DNA of 64,000 nucleotides, taken from CAZKNJ01 sp964554185 (GTDB lineage: Bacteria > 4484-113). The notes below the pieces were generated by a model. The model searched no databases and was not told the DNA's origin. It saw nothing but the letters and a program-made list of their open reading frames with translations. Position 1 is the first letter of the stretch. Each line of letters starts with the position of its first letter. The stretch lies in NCBI GenBank assembly GCA_964554185.1, contig CAZKNJ010000005.1, positions 9,918-73,917 of the forward strand, read 5' to 3'. The position numbers and the translations under genes are program-made. Shown here one piece after another: positions 37,077-46,808 of the stretch.

Positions 37077-38119
37077 ATGGACTACAGGCCTTTTCTACTA
37101 ACTGGGATACTTGCCGCAATCGCAGTATTGGCGCCCGCAACCGCTAGTTCTCTGGCGGCGGATGACGACGGCGCAGTGGTCGTGAAAACTTCGCACGCGC
37201 AGGAGCAGCCGCAGCGTGAGAATAGGTTGCGGGATGATGCGTACGCCGCGTTGCGGCAAGCGTTGGCGGAGACACCGGAGCTTCCGGCGGTGCCGGGATA
37301 TCCGGCCGGGCTGCTGGAAGTGTGGCAACTGGCGGCGGCGCAGCATCCATCCATCAGACTGGTGGCGAGCGGAATAGCCGAAATGCAACAGAAGCTGGAT
37401 CCGGCATCCGCGCCACCCGACCCGATGCTGTCGTTCATGTTGATGAACCACCCGGTGGCCGACCCGTTCAGTTGGGATTCGCCCATGACGGGCGAGCGCA
37501 TTGGCATAATGCAGATGCTGGAGCGCAGCAGCAAGCGCAAGGCGCGCCGTGCCATGGCCGAGGTGGAGGTGGAGGCGCAGCGCGACCGGCTGGCCAGCGC
37601 GAAGTACGCCATCGGCGGAAAGCTGCTGGACTCGTGGTTTGAACTAGCGGAAGCGGACGTGCGGCTGCAGCAGCTTGAGCGCAACGAGAAGCTGCTGGAG
37701 GCGTTGCGGGAAGTAGTGCGGCTGAGCTTCGAGGTGAACCGCGCACCGCAGGCGGACCTGCTGGCGGCCGAAGAGAAGTTGGCCGAGCTTAAGCAGATGC
37801 GCGCTGACATCACGGCCATGCGCGAGACTGCGCGGGCGATGCTGGCGATGGCTGCGGGGGTGAAGCTGGAGGAACTGCCGGAGTTCGGCGAGATGGCGGT
37901 GCCGGAGTTTGCGTTCACCGAGCCGGATAGCTGGGACGGAGTTGCGGCGGAGGCGGCGGCGTTGCATCCNNNNNNNNNNNNNNNNNNNNNNNNNNNNNNN
38001 NNNNNNNNNNNNNNNNNNNNNNNNNNNNNNNNNNNNNNNNNNNNNNNNNNNNNNNNNNNNNNNNNNNNNAGGCCACGCTGGATTACCTCACTTTCGGGCT
38101 ACTGCGGAGGACTGAATGA
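37077..38119 (+). CDS. TolC/CusC-family outer-membrane efflux channel, interrupted by assembly gap
   Basis: 297 residues are readable before the gap at 37970, and 15 after it, ending LDYLTFGLLRRTE at TGA 38117-38119. N-terminal signal peptide, then TolC-type helices: AQHPSIRLVASGIAEMQQK, a coiled-coil region rich in Glu/Leu and SFEVNRAPQADLLAAEEKLAELKQ. Family members are over 400 residues, so more than the 100 N are probably missing. The two sides are in different frames, which is meaningless across a gap of unknown size. Outer channel of the tripartite pump with CusB/CusA downstream. Confidence 0.75.
37970..38069. other. Assembly gap, exactly 100 N
   Basis: A run of exactly 100 N is the usual placeholder for a gap of unknown length between contigs. 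It falls inside the TolC-like gene. Linkage of the two sides is supported by function, since the TolC-like tail is followed by NosL-CusBA. Confidence 0.98.
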
Positions 38120-38736
38120 TGGAAAACCACCAAGAACCCAATGGACAAAAGCAGAAGAGCACCGCGGCGTTTCCCAGTGTGCTGATTGCGCTGGTGGCGC
38201 TGGCGGTTATCGCGTTTGTGGGATGGAAACTGCTGCAACCGCCACCAGCGCCGCCGGTGCCGGCGGAGAAGCCCGCGGCTGCAACTCCGGCGCCAACAAC
38301 CCCGGTGGAGACTCCCAAGGCGGGAGCCGAGTTGGCTACAAACACGGAAGATCCAATCTGCGGGATGAATCCGCAGCGGTCAGCGCAGCGCGTGGAGGCG
38401 AAGTTTACCGACGGCAAGCTGCTGGCGTTTGACAGCCTCGCCTGCTACTACGAGTACGTCGAGAAGGACACCGAAGCAGCGCCAGTGCGTGAGCGCGTAG
38501 TCGCTTACGACACGTACAAGAATGCCGAGCCACTGCTGCTGGAATTCAGCGACGCGGTGTGGTTGATTGGCCTAGAGCGGCCGGTGTCCGGCGCGATGCC
38601 ACCGGGAGCGGCGGCTTTCCGCACCGAAGAGGACGCGCGGAAGGCGATGGGGAACCTGGGCGGGCGCGTCGCCACTGCGGCGGAGATGAAGGACTACGTT
38701 TACCAATACTTGAAGGACAACGGCGTCATCCAATAG
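38116..38736 (+). CDS. NosL-like membrane-anchored metal-binding protein
   Basis: 206 residues; ATG 38116 overlaps the tolC-like stop. One N-terminal membrane anchor (VLIALVALAVIAFVGW), a Pro/Ala-rich linker, then a NosL-type domain: EDPICGMNPQRS with the Cys-x-Met metal site, FDSLACYYEYV and VAYDTYKNAEP. NosL binds Cu(I) for nitrous-oxide reductase, but homologues sit beside metal-efflux genes. Here it probably hands copper or silver to the CusB/CusA pump. First of two related proteins. Confidence 0.7.
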   Translation: MMENHQEPNGQKQKSTAAFPSVLIALVALAVIAFVGWKLLQPPPAPPVPAEKPAAATPAPTTPVETPKAGAELATNTEDPICGMNPQRSAQRVEAKFTDGKLLAFDSLACYYEYVEKDTEAAPVRERVVAYDTYKNAEPLLLEFSDAVWLIGLERPVSGAMPPGAAAFRTEEDARKAMGNLGGRVATAAEMKDYVYQYLKDNGVIQ

Positions 38737-38768
38737 GACGCCTAACCTGGACCATTCTGGAGGATACT

Positions 38769-39383
38769 ATGGGAAAGAGATTGCTTGCTTTGCTTACTAT
38801 CATCGCCGTGCTGGCCGCGGCCTGGCTCATCACGGTCGCCGTCTTTGCCGAAGAGAAGGGCAAGGGCGAGACGACACGCTGCCCGTACTGCTCAATGGAC
38901 ACGAGCAAGTCGCCCACCGAGGTTATCGCTATGTACCAGGAGAAGGGCAATAAGCCCCAGGAAGTTCACTTCCAGTCCATCGGCTGCTACATGCACATTG
39001 CCATGTCCGGCGACGATGAAGGGACTTACAGCGGCGCGAAGGTGCTGGACACTTCCACCTTCGGCGGGAAGAAGCTGCGCTACACCGCGCTGGAGAAGGC
39101 GTGGTATGTGCCGGTGAAGTCGCTCAAGGGGTCAATGCCTCCGTACTTCGCGAGCTTTGCGCAGAAGGCGGACGCGGAGAAGTACGCTCAGCAACATGAG
39201 AGTAGCGCGCTTGGATTCAAGGAAGTTCACAAGCTTGTGATGAAAGAGATTGGCGACGAGGAAGGTGAGCACTCAATGCACGGCGGGTCCGACGATATGC
39301 ACGGAAGCGACTGCGGGCAAGGCGGCGAGTGCGAACACAATAGCGACGCGCAGAAGCAGGAAAGCTGCGGCTGCTGCGGGTAG
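38769..39383 (+). CDS. Second NosL-like protein with Cys/His/Met-rich tail
   Basis: 204 residues from ATG 38769 with TGGAGG upstream; a longer frame overlapping the first nosL-like gene is rejected. Signal/anchor LLTIIAVLAAAWLITVAVFA. The NosL-like core has RCPYCSMDTSKSP and QSIGCYMHIAM. The last about 35 residues are a metal-binding tail (HSMHGG, DDMHGSDCGQGGECEH, ending SCGCCG). It is a likely periplasmic copper/silver buffer or chaperone for the pump. Confidence 0.7.
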   Translation: MGKRLLALLTIIAVLAAAWLITVAVFAEEKGKGETTRCPYCSMDTSKSPTEVIAMYQEKGNKPQEVHFQSIGCYMHIAMSGDDEGTYSGAKVLDTSTFGGKKLRYTALEKAWYVPVKSLKGSMPPYFASFAQKADAEKYAQQHESSALGFKEVHKLVMKEIGDEEGEHSMHGGSDDMHGSDCGQGGECEHNSDAQKQESCGCCG

Positions 39384-39423
39384 TCATCGCGCCTGTTTGC
39401 GGGCGGGTCTCCGGAGGTGACCG

Positions 39424-40782
39424 ATGGTCAGAGTTAATGCCGGTGTGATTGTGTTCTTGCTGGGATGCATCGTACTGCTGGGCGCTGCGGTGGTGGCGCA
39501 GCGGAGCCAGGTGAACCGCATGCTGCTCGCAGGCTACGAACGGATACGCGCAGAAAGCGAGTCCCAGCAGGGGCGCATCTTCATCGACTCAATGCACCCG
39601 TGGATTACCTCGGACAAGCCGGGAACCTGCCCCATCTGCGGGATGGAGCTGATTGAGGTCTCGCTGGAGGAGGCCAAGGCGATGCAAGCGGCGGTGGACG
39701 CGGACGTGGTCACCGTCAGCCTGCCGCCGCAGCAGCGGGTGGTGGCGAATGTCGCGCTGGAAGAAGCGAAGCGGATTGAGTGTGCCGAGCGGATTACGGT
39801 AGTCGGTGAAATCGTCATTCCCGATAACGCAACACACACAGAGACGAGCTGGGTGGCCGGGCGGATTGACCGGCTGCGGGCGCGCACGGTGGGCGACCAC
39901 ATTGCCAAAGGCGCGCCGCTGCTGGAGGTTTACAGCGAAGACCTGGTGGCGGCGCAGGAGGAGTACCTCGTCGCGCTTAAGACGGTGGAGAAGATGGAGG
40001 CGGCGGGCTACCCGGAACTCGCGGAAAGCAGCCGGAAGCTGGCGGCTTCTACTGCGCGTAAGATGAGCCTCCTCGGGCTGACCGACGCCCAGATTGACGA
40101 AGTCGCCAAGACCGGGAAGGCGCGCGACACGGTCACGGTTTACGCGAAGTACGGCGGCGTGATACTTGAGGTTTACGCCGATGAGGGAATGTACGTACCC
40201 GCAGGCGGGATGATACTACAGGCGGCGCAGCTCAACCCGGTGTGGACAGAGCTGCACATCTACGAGGCCGACCAGGAGCGGGTGAATATCGGAGACGAGG
40301 TGCGCATTACCGGTGCGGGGCTGCCGGCGGATGGAATCTCCGGGCGCATCTTTGAGTTCAAGCCCGTGCTGGAGGAGTCTAAGCGCACGCTCATTGCCCG
40401 GGCGAGCATCCCCAACCCCGGCGGCCGGCTCAAACCGGGCTCGTTTGTAGACGGCGAGATACTGAAGCGGGATCTCGACAATCCGCTGGTGGTGCCGCGC
40501 GACGCCGTGCTGGTCACCGGCAAGGGCGCGCGGGTGTGGGTGCCGAGCCCAGACGTGGAAAACCAGTACGAGCCGCGCGAGGTGGAAATCGGGCGGGTGC
40601 TGGGCGAGGAGCGCGAGTATTACGAAGTGTTATCCGGCCTGCGCGAGAACCAGCTGGTGGTCCAAGGCGCAGTTTTCCTGGTGGACAGCGAGGCTGAGTT
40701 TCTGTCGGTGCGCAGCGGCCGCACAGGCGATCAAGCGAACGACGGCAAGGTCGAAGAGCCGGACAAGGAGCATGCGCCTTGA
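39424..40782 (+). CDS. cusB: CusB-like periplasmic adaptor with heavy-metal-binding domain
   Basis: 452 residues. N-terminal membrane anchor, a heavy-metal-binding domain around residues 55-78 (DSMHPWITSDKPGTCPICGMEL), the HlyD/CusB hairpin (AAQEEYLVALKTVEKMEAAG) and lipoyl/barrel domains (VTVYAKYGGVILEVYADEGMYV). It couples CusA to the outer channel and delivers metal. GGAGG lies 5 nt before the start. 42 bp separate it from cusA. Confidence 0.9.
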   Translation: MVRVNAGVIVFLLGCIVLLGAAVVAQRSQVNRMLLAGYERIRAESESQQGRIFIDSMHPWITSDKPGTCPICGMELIEVSLEEAKAMQAAVDADVVTVSLPPQQRVVANVALEEAKRIECAERITVVGEIVIPDNATHTETSWVAGRIDRLRARTVGDHIAKGAPLLEVYSEDLVAAQEEYLVALKTVEKMEAAGYPELAESSRKLAASTARKMSLLGLTDAQIDEVAKTGKARDTVTVYAKYGGVILEVYADEGMYVPAGGMILQAAQLNPVWTELHIYEADQERVNIGDEVRITGAGLPADGISGRIFEFKPVLEESKRTLIARASIPNPGGRLKPGSFVDGEILKRDLDNPLVVPRDAVLVTGKGARVWVPSPDVENQYEPREVEIGRVLGEEREYYEVLSGLRENQLVVQGAVFLVDSEAEFLSVRSGRTGDQANDGKVEEPDKEHAP

Positions 40783-40824
40783 GCGCGTCGGCGAACACAC
40801 TTTACGGCGGAGGTCTCTGCACGA

Positions 40825-43800
40825 GTGATTAACTCGGTAGTTGAGTTCTGCACGAAGAACCGGCTCATCGTCCTGGTAGCCTTCATCGTGCTCGTCGCCG
40901 CGGGGTGGAGCGCGATGGTCAACACGCCGGTGGACGCCATCCCCGACCTGAGCGACAACCAGGTCATCATCTTCACTCCCTACATGGGCCGTTCGCCGGC
41001 GACGGTGGAGGACCAGGTCACCTACCCGCTGGAAACCGCGATGATGGGGCTGCCGCATGTGAAGGACGTGCGAGGGCAGAGCCACTACGGGATGAGCTTT
41101 ATCTACGTCATCTTTGACGACCAGGTGGATATCTACTTCGCCCGCAGCCGGGTCCTGGAGCGGTTGAGCAGCGCGGTAGACCTGCTACCGGAAGGGGTGG
41201 CGCCGCAGCTCGGCCCGGAAGGGACGGGCGTCGGGCATGTGCTGTGGTATGTGCTGAAGAGCGACCAGGGACACAACCTCGCGGAGCTGCGGTCGTTGCA
41301 GGACTGGTATGTGCGCTACCAGCTCGCCGCGGTGGACGGCGTGGCGGAATGCGCCAGCATCGGCGGCTTTGTCAAGGAATACCAGGTTGACTTGCACCCG
41401 GAGAAGCTGCGGGAGTACGGCATCAGCTCCGGCATGGTAGCGCAGGCCCTGAAGAACGCCAACGACGAGGTGGGCGGGAGGCTGCTGGAGCAGAGCGACG
41501 TGGAGTACTTCATCCGCGGCGAAGGCTACTTGAAGGGCGTGCGCGACATTGAGAACATCGTCATCACCACTGGCAGCAACGGCGTGCCGGTGCTGGTTAA
41601 GCACGTGGCGGCGGTGCAAGAAGGTACGGCTATCCGGCGCGGAATGCTGGAGATGAACGGCGAGGGCGAGGTCGCCGGCGGCATCATTGTGATGCGCTAC
41701 GGCGACAACGCGGCGCAGGTGATTAAGCGCGTAAAGGATAAGATTGAACAAGTGCAGCGCGGGTTGCCGGAAGGAGTGCGCATTGAGATAGTGCACGACC
41801 GTTCGGAGCTCATCAACCGCGCCATCGGCACGGTGCGCCACACGCTCATCTACGAAATCATCGTCGTGGTGCTGGTCATCGCCGTGTTCCTGCTGGACTT
41901 CCGCAGCAGCATGGTGATTGTCACGGTGATACCGACCGCGGTGCTAGGAGCATTCCTGTTGATGCGCGCGTTCCACATCACCAGCAACATCATGAGCCTG
42001 ATGGGGATTGCGGTGGCCATCGGCGTGATTGTGGATGACGGCATTGTGCTGGTGGAAAACGCGCAACGGCACCTGTCTGCTGCAGTGGCGCGCTACGGCC
42101 GGCTGAGCGGGCAACAGGCTTACGACGTAATTGTCAACGCCTGCAAGCAGGTCGCCAAGCCGGTGTTCTTCACCACGCTCATCATCCTGTTGAGCTTCAT
42201 TCCGGTGTTCCTGCTGCACGGGCAGGAGGGCAAGCTGTTCATTCCGCTAGCATTCACCAAGAGCGCGGTGATGCTGGTTTCGGCGGTGCTGGCGGTAACA
42301 CTGACACCAGTGCTGATGACCTTCATGCTGGGCCGTTCCGGCACCGATACCGGGCAGAATCCGGTCACCCGGTTCTTTGACTGGATGTACGAGCCAGTGG
42401 TTAAGTGGGCGCTCAGGTTCGGGCCGCTGGTGATAATGGCGGCACTCGCGGTGCTGATTCTCACCTGGCCGGTCTACCGTGGATTGGGCAAGGAATTTAT
42501 GCCCAATCTAAACGAGGGCGAGCTGCTGTTCATGCCCATCACTCTGCCCAACATCACGGTGTCCGAGGCCAAGCGCGTGATGCAGGTGCAGGACAAGATA
42601 ATGATGAGCCATCCGCAGGTGAAGCGCGTGCTGGGAAAGGTCGGCCGCGCGGAAACCGCCACCGATCCGGCTCCGGTAAGCATGATTGAGACCTTTGTGC
42701 AGCTCACCGATCCCAAGACCTGGCCGCACGGCAAGACTATAGATGATATACGCAGTGAGCTGGACGCGATGTTGAAGATCCCGGGCGTCACTAACGGCTG
42801 GACTATGCCCATTATCAACCGCATACAGATGCTCGCTACCGGGGTGCGCACGGATGTCGGCATCAAGATATACGGAGACAATCTGGATGAGCTGTCGCAG
42901 TTGGCGCTGGAAGCGGAGCACATCGCGCGGGGAATCCCTGGCGCCGTGGATGTGTTCGCCGAGCGTGTACTGGGCGGGCAGTACATTGATATCGCCGTGA
43001 ACAGGGAGAAAGCCGCGCGCTACGGGCTGAACCTGGAGGACGTGCAGGCGGTCATCCGCACGGCCATCGGCGGAATGAAGCAAACCACCGCGGTTGAGGG
43101 CCGGGCTCGCTACCCCATCCGCATCCGCTACGCCCGCGAGAACCGCAGCGACCTGGAAGCGGTGATGGACACGCTGGTGATGACGCCCACGCGCGGGGAA
43201 GTGCCGCTGCGGATGGTGGCGGAGGCCGAATACACAGAAGGCCCGCCGATGATCAGCAGCGAAAACGGGCTGCTGCGGTCGCTGGTGTTCGTCAATATCC
43301 GCGGGCGGGATCTGGGCTCCACGGTGGAGGCGCTGGACAAGGCGCTGGCGGATAATCTCACGATCCCTCCGGGTTATTACTACCGCATCAGCGGCCAGTG
43401 GGCGAACCAGGTGCGCGCAGCAGCAACACTGCGCTTCATCATGCCGCTGGTGTTGCTGGTGATACTAGTGCTGCTGTACCTCACTTTTAACAGCCTGACG
43501 GACGCGCTGATTGTGATGCTGTCCGTGCCGTTTGCGCTGGTCGGCGGAGTGCTGCTCATCGCCAGCTCGACATACAACCTTAGCGTGGCTGTATGGGTTG
43601 GTTTCATCGCGCTATTCGGCGTAGCAGTAAACACCGGCGTGCTGATGATGGTCTATCTGAATGAAGCAATGGACCGGGTGATAGCCGAGAAAGGAACGGG
43701 CGCCGTCACACCGGCGGACATTCTGCGCGCGGCCTACGAAGGTTCGGCGATGCGGCTGCGTCCCAAGCTGATGACGGTGGCAACGTCACTCTTCGGGCTG

Positions 43801-43995
43801 CTTCCCATCATGTGGGAGACCGGAACCGGCAGCGAGGTCATGCGGCCCATCGCCATGCCGCTGGTCGGCGGGCTTATCAGTTCCACGGTGCTAGTGCTAA
43901 TCGTGATACCGGTCGTCTTCGCGGTGGCGCGGCGGGTGGAGCTGAAGCTTACCGGCAGCGTGTCGGTTCGAGGGGAATCAGCCTTCGGACATTAG
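40825..43995 (+). CDS. cusA: CusA/CzcA-family heavy-metal RND efflux pump
   Basis: 1056 residues, GTG start. HME-RND features: NTPVDAIPDLSDNQVIIFT, FIYVIFDDQVDIYFARSRVLERL, the proton-relay helix GIAVAIGVIVDDGIVLVEN and NRIQMLATGVRTDVGIKIYGDN near the metal-site Met region. Twelve membrane segments. The Met-rich context and the NosL-like proteins favour Cu(I)/Ag(I) over Zn/Co/Ni, but substrate assignment without alignment is inference. Followed by a terminator-like hairpin. Confidence 0.93.
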   Translation: MINSVVEFCTKNRLIVLVAFIVLVAAGWSAMVNTPVDAIPDLSDNQVIIFTPYMGRSPATVEDQVTYPLETAMMGLPHVKDVRGQSHYGMSFIYVIFDDQVDIYFARSRVLERLSSAVDLLPEGVAPQLGPEGTGVGHVLWYVLKSDQGHNLAELRSLQDWYVRYQLAAVDGVAECASIGGFVKEYQVDLHPEKLREYGISSGMVAQALKNANDEVGGRLLEQSDVEYFIRGEGYLKGVRDIENIVITTGSNGVPVLVKHVAAVQEGTAIRRGMLEMNGEGEVAGGIIVMRYGDNAAQVIKRVKDKIEQVQRGLPEGVRIEIVHDRSELINRAIGTVRHTLIYEIIVVVLVIAVFLLDFRSSMVIVTVIPTAVLGAFLLMRAFHITSNIMSLMGIAVAIGVIVDDGIVLVENAQRHLSAAVARYGRLSGQQAYDVIVNACKQVAKPVFFTTLIILLSFIPVFLLHGQEGKLFIPLAFTKSAVMLVSAVLAVTLTPVLMTFMLGRSGTDTGQNPVTRFFDWMYEPVVKWALRFGPLVIMAALAVLILTWPVYRGLGKEFMPNLNEGELLFMPITLPNITVSEAKRVMQVQDKIMMSHPQVKRVLGKVGRAETATDPAPVSMIETFVQLTDPKTWPHGKTIDDIRSELDAMLKIPGVTNGWTMPIINRIQMLATGVRTDVGIKIYGDNLDELSQLALEAEHIARGIPGAVDVFAERVLGGQYIDIAVNREKAARYGLNLEDVQAVIRTAIGGMKQTTAVEGRARYPIRIRYARENRSDLEAVMDTLVMTPTRGEVPLRMVAEAEYTEGPPMISSENGLLRSLVFVNIRGRDLGSTVEALDKALADNLTIPPGYYYRISGQWANQVRAAATLRFIMPLVLLVILVLLYLTFNSLTDALIVMLSVPFALVGGVLLIASSTYNLSVAVWVGFIALFGVAVNTGVLMMVYLNEAMDRVIAEKGTGAVTPADILRAAYEGSAMRLRPKLMTVATSLFGLLPIMWETGTGSEVMRPIAMPLVGGLISSTVLVLIVIPVVFAVARRVELKLTGSVSVRGESAFGH

Positions 43996-44037
43996 CGGCT
44001 TCTCACGCCAGCGCAGGGCCACTTCGCTTAAACAGAC

Positions 44038-44065
44038 GGGGAGGCCCCGCAAACGGAGCCTCCCC
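44038..44065. terminator. Bidirectional terminator-like hairpin after cusA
   Basis: GGGGAGGC, a 12-nt loop and GCCTCCCC form an 8-bp GC stem between the convergent stops of cusA (43995) and the multiheme gene (44095). Confidence 0.55.
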
Positions 44066-44094
44066 GGGATTGGCTAGTAGCTTGACTGTATCGG

Positions 44095-46608
44095 TTAGCC
44101 GCCTGCCAGAGTCTCGAGAGTGGCAATCGCACTCTCAAGCAGCTGCTTGGTGTACTGCGGATTGTGCACGCCGAGCGAGTGGTCGGTCATAACAAACTCG
44201 TAGTTCCACAGCGCCTCACGGTAACCGTCGTCATCCACACCGTCGTCGGGTGAGTTCAGGAGTGTGTCGCCGTCCTTGAACGGATACAGCGTGAAGAACT
44301 CGTCCAGCAAAGCCTGAATCTCGGCTTGGAAGTCCTCAGTGTAGGTGACCATGTCCTCCACCGTGCCGATGTGGCAGCTGAGGCAGGGCTCGAACGAGGG
44401 CTCGAAAGTGTGGCCCCATTCCGCCGGATTTTCCGCGTCAATGTAGTCGTGGCGATACATGTGGCAGGTAACGCAGGCGTTATCGTTCCAGGTCGTATGC
44501 GGGTGGGCGTTGTCGTACTCAAAGCCGGGGAACTCATAACCCCCGATGCCAAAGACCAGCGTGGCCTGGTTGTTCTCGTGCATACCGAAGTGGCTGTTGC
44601 CGTTGGTGATGTGGTTGTCGCGGTCAGTGTCGGTGCGCCGGCCGTTGTGGCAGGTGATGCAGATGTTGCCCAAGCCGCCGCTAACTGGCGTATCGCCGAA
44701 GGGGATAATCACGTCAGCTTCGGAGTCGACCCGGAGCTGAGCCTCATACTGGGCATCGTGCGGGTCGTGGCAGACGGCGCACGAGATGTGCGCGGATTCA
44801 TCGAGTTCGGTGAGATTCTCCGCCGGCGGGTCGCCGCCGTGGACCTGAATCTCCACATACCACGCGCCGTTGTGGCACTTGACGCACCCAGTGTTCGTGA
44901 TCTCGTGATTAGGCGTCACTCCATCGTCCCCGTAGAGAGCAAATGTCCCGTGCACCGATTGCATGTAGCTCTCAAAGACGCCATGGCGGCTGCCCTCGTG
45001 GCAGAGGCCGCAGCCATAGCCGTTGGAGCCGTCATAGGCCTCGTCGTACTGGTAAACACCGTCAACGAGGACGTAGTTGCCATCGCCATCCTTCTCATAG
45101 CCCGTGCCGGGGTCCCAAGGCTTGGGTAGCGGTCCTCCAGTCGGATGGCCGACGCCGGTACCGTGGCAGCTCTCGCACTGGATGTTGGCGAACTGCGGTG
45201 TGACGTCCTCGCTAATGAAGCCGCCTGTGCCGGTCGGGAAAATGCCGACGCCGTGGCACTCGTAGCAGCCTTCACTACGGAAGCCGTGGCCGGAGCTGAG
45301 GCTGTTGGCGAACGCATTCGCGTGCCTCGTAGTCATCCAGCCGGCCTGAGTCACATCGGAGAACGAGCCGTGGCAGGTGTCAAAGCAGCCCGCGTAGCCG
45401 ACCCAGTCAAAGGACGCGGGCAGAGCCACGAGGGTTACATCAAAAGCCGCTTCGTCGGTGCCGCCGTTGCCGTCGGAGACGGTCAGGGTGACGGTGTAGG
45501 TGCCAGCGGTGTCGTAGTTCCACCAGACCTGCGCACCGCCGGTCTCGCCAACGGACTCGTCGAAGAAGTTGTTGCCGCCGGTGTCGTCGCTCCACGCGTA
45601 GGTGAGCTCGTCGCCGTCTTCGTCCGTAGCCGCGGCCGAGAAGATGATGAGCTGGGTCTCATAGGGAGCGGCAACATCGGAGCTGACGCCGGGATCGGTA
45701 ATAACCGGCGGGTTGTTCACCGGGCCGGCCGCGGGAACGGTAATCGCAACCGAATCAGTGTCCACGCCGCCATTACCGTCTGAAACGGAAACGGAGACAG
45801 TGTACACACCTGCCGCGTCAGCGCTCCACGTAACCGTGGAGGTGTTGCCGGTGGTGTTGGGCGTCCCCAACGTGCCAGCCGCAGCAAGCCAATTGAAAGC
45901 CAGCGTGTCACCGTCAGCATCAGCGCCGGTGGCGGTAAGCGTAACCGTCTCGCCGATGGCCACGGTGGTCGCGTCCGCTGCCAAGTCAACCGTCGGAATG
46001 AGGTTGGGCTCGGGCACTCCTCCGCCGCCGCCGGTGGTGACGTAGTTCGCAAACACGCCGTAAGTGGCGTTCAGCCCGCTAACGCCCTCGGTGGGGGCGA
46101 CGAAGCTGACCACCATTCCGGATGCGCCGACGGTGCCGACCGCGCTAGTCCCGCGCACCGCAGCAGCCAGGTTTTCCGTGCTCTCCCACATGTAAGTAGC
46201 GGGATTGAACCGGAAGATGATGAACCGCTTGCCCACGGTCTGCACGCCGGTAAGGGCGATGTAGACGGTGATGTCCCGTAGCAACGTACGTCCAGCAGTA
46301 ACCTGCACGGATGTTGATCCAAGCAGCAAGCCGGAATCGGGCGGGAAACCGCCGCCATCGCGCTGCTCGGCGGTCATGCTTTCGGACACGCTCACATCAG
46401 TGGCGACCGAGAAGGAGCCCGCGGGGAATATCGCGCCACCGCCCGATGGCAGGATGAAAGACGCTTCCACCCCGGGCTGCACTGTCTGCGTGCCGACACT
46501 GGGCAAGGGCATTATGCGCCGTGCACCCCTGCCGCCGCACGCAATCGTGACAAAAGCCAGCAGGAATACCACAGCACACAGTACAATGAACCTACTTTGG
46601 ACCTTCAT
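44095..46608 (-). CDS. Modular multiheme cytochrome lipoprotein with PKD domains (8 CXXCH + 1 CX3CH)
   Basis: 837 residues; lipobox LLAFVTIAC. The N-terminal third is a beta domain of unknown family (about 40-190). Two PKD-type modules follow (VTLTATGADADGDTLAFNW and FSAAATDEDGDELTYAW). The C-terminal half holds hemes: CFDTCH at residues 408-413 (CX3CH, genome 45370-45387), then CYECH, CESCH, CGLCH, CVKCH, CAVCH, CITCH, CVTCH and CLSCH. A lipid anchor plus PKD modules fit a cell-surface cytochrome. It is the last gene of a same-strand run with a second such protein and the ccs genes. Candidate terminal electron donor or acceptor outside the cell; direction not determinable. Confidence 0.85.
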   Translation of the reverse strand: MKVQSRFIVLCAVVFLLAFVTIACGGRGARRIMPLPSVGTQTVQPGVEASFILPSGGGAIFPAGSFSVATDVSVSESMTAEQRDGGGFPPDSGLLLGSTSVQVTAGRTLLRDITVYIALTGVQTVGKRFIIFRFNPATYMWESTENLAAAVRGTSAVGTVGASGMVVSFVAPTEGVSGLNATYGVFANYVTTGGGGGVPEPNLIPTVDLAADATTVAIGETVTLTATGADADGDTLAFNWLAAAGTLGTPNTTGNTSTVTWSADAAGVYTVSVSVSDGNGGVDTDSVAITVPAAGPVNNPPVITDPGVSSDVAAPYETQLIIFSAAATDEDGDELTYAWSDDTGGNNFFDESVGETGGAQVWWNYDTAGTYTVTLTVSDGNGGTDEAAFDVTLVALPASFDWVGYAGCFDTCHGSFSDVTQAGWMTTRHANAFANSLSSGHGFRSEGCYECHGVGIFPTGTGGFISEDVTPQFANIQCESCHGTGVGHPTGGPLPKPWDPGTGYEKDGDGNYVLVDGVYQYDEAYDGSNGYGCGLCHEGSRHGVFESYMQSVHGTFALYGDDGVTPNHEITNTGCVKCHNGAWYVEIQVHGGDPPAENLTELDESAHISCAVCHDPHDAQYEAQLRVDSEADVIIPFGDTPVSGGLGNICITCHNGRRTDTDRDNHITNGNSHFGMHENNQATLVFGIGGYEFPGFEYDNAHPHTTWNDNACVTCHMYRHDYIDAENPAEWGHTFEPSFEPCLSCHIGTVEDMVTYTEDFQAEIQALLDEFFTLYPFKDGDTLLNSPDDGVDDDGYREALWNYEFVMTDHSLGVHNPQYTKQLLESAIATLETLAGG

Positions 46609-46681
46609 AGGGCCCCCCTTCTATTATCAATTATCCTCATAACGCCACTTGCAGCCGTCACGCATCCGTTCGACCGCAAGT

Positions 46682-46709
46682 ATGACGCTTTGATGACGCT
46701 AGTAGTATA
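46682..46709 (-). promoter_or_regulatory. -10 box and 11-bp-pitch direct repeat upstream of the PKD-multiheme gene
   Basis: TATACT on the minus strand (46709-46704). Next to it ATGACGCT occurs at 46682-46689 and 46693-46700, 11 bp apart, the pitch used by OmpR/PhoB-family regulators. On this promoter model the repeat overlaps +1, a repressing position. The rest of the 265-bp gap holds the hairpin at 46809-46840. Confidence 0.3.
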
Positions 46710-46808
46710 CCACAAAACGCTGGGAGTGCCACCCCTTCGTCACATGGATTTGGTGAAATATGTGCGTTTCTGTTCTTGGCAGTATGGCGGCAGAGGTATG
46801 TACAAATA

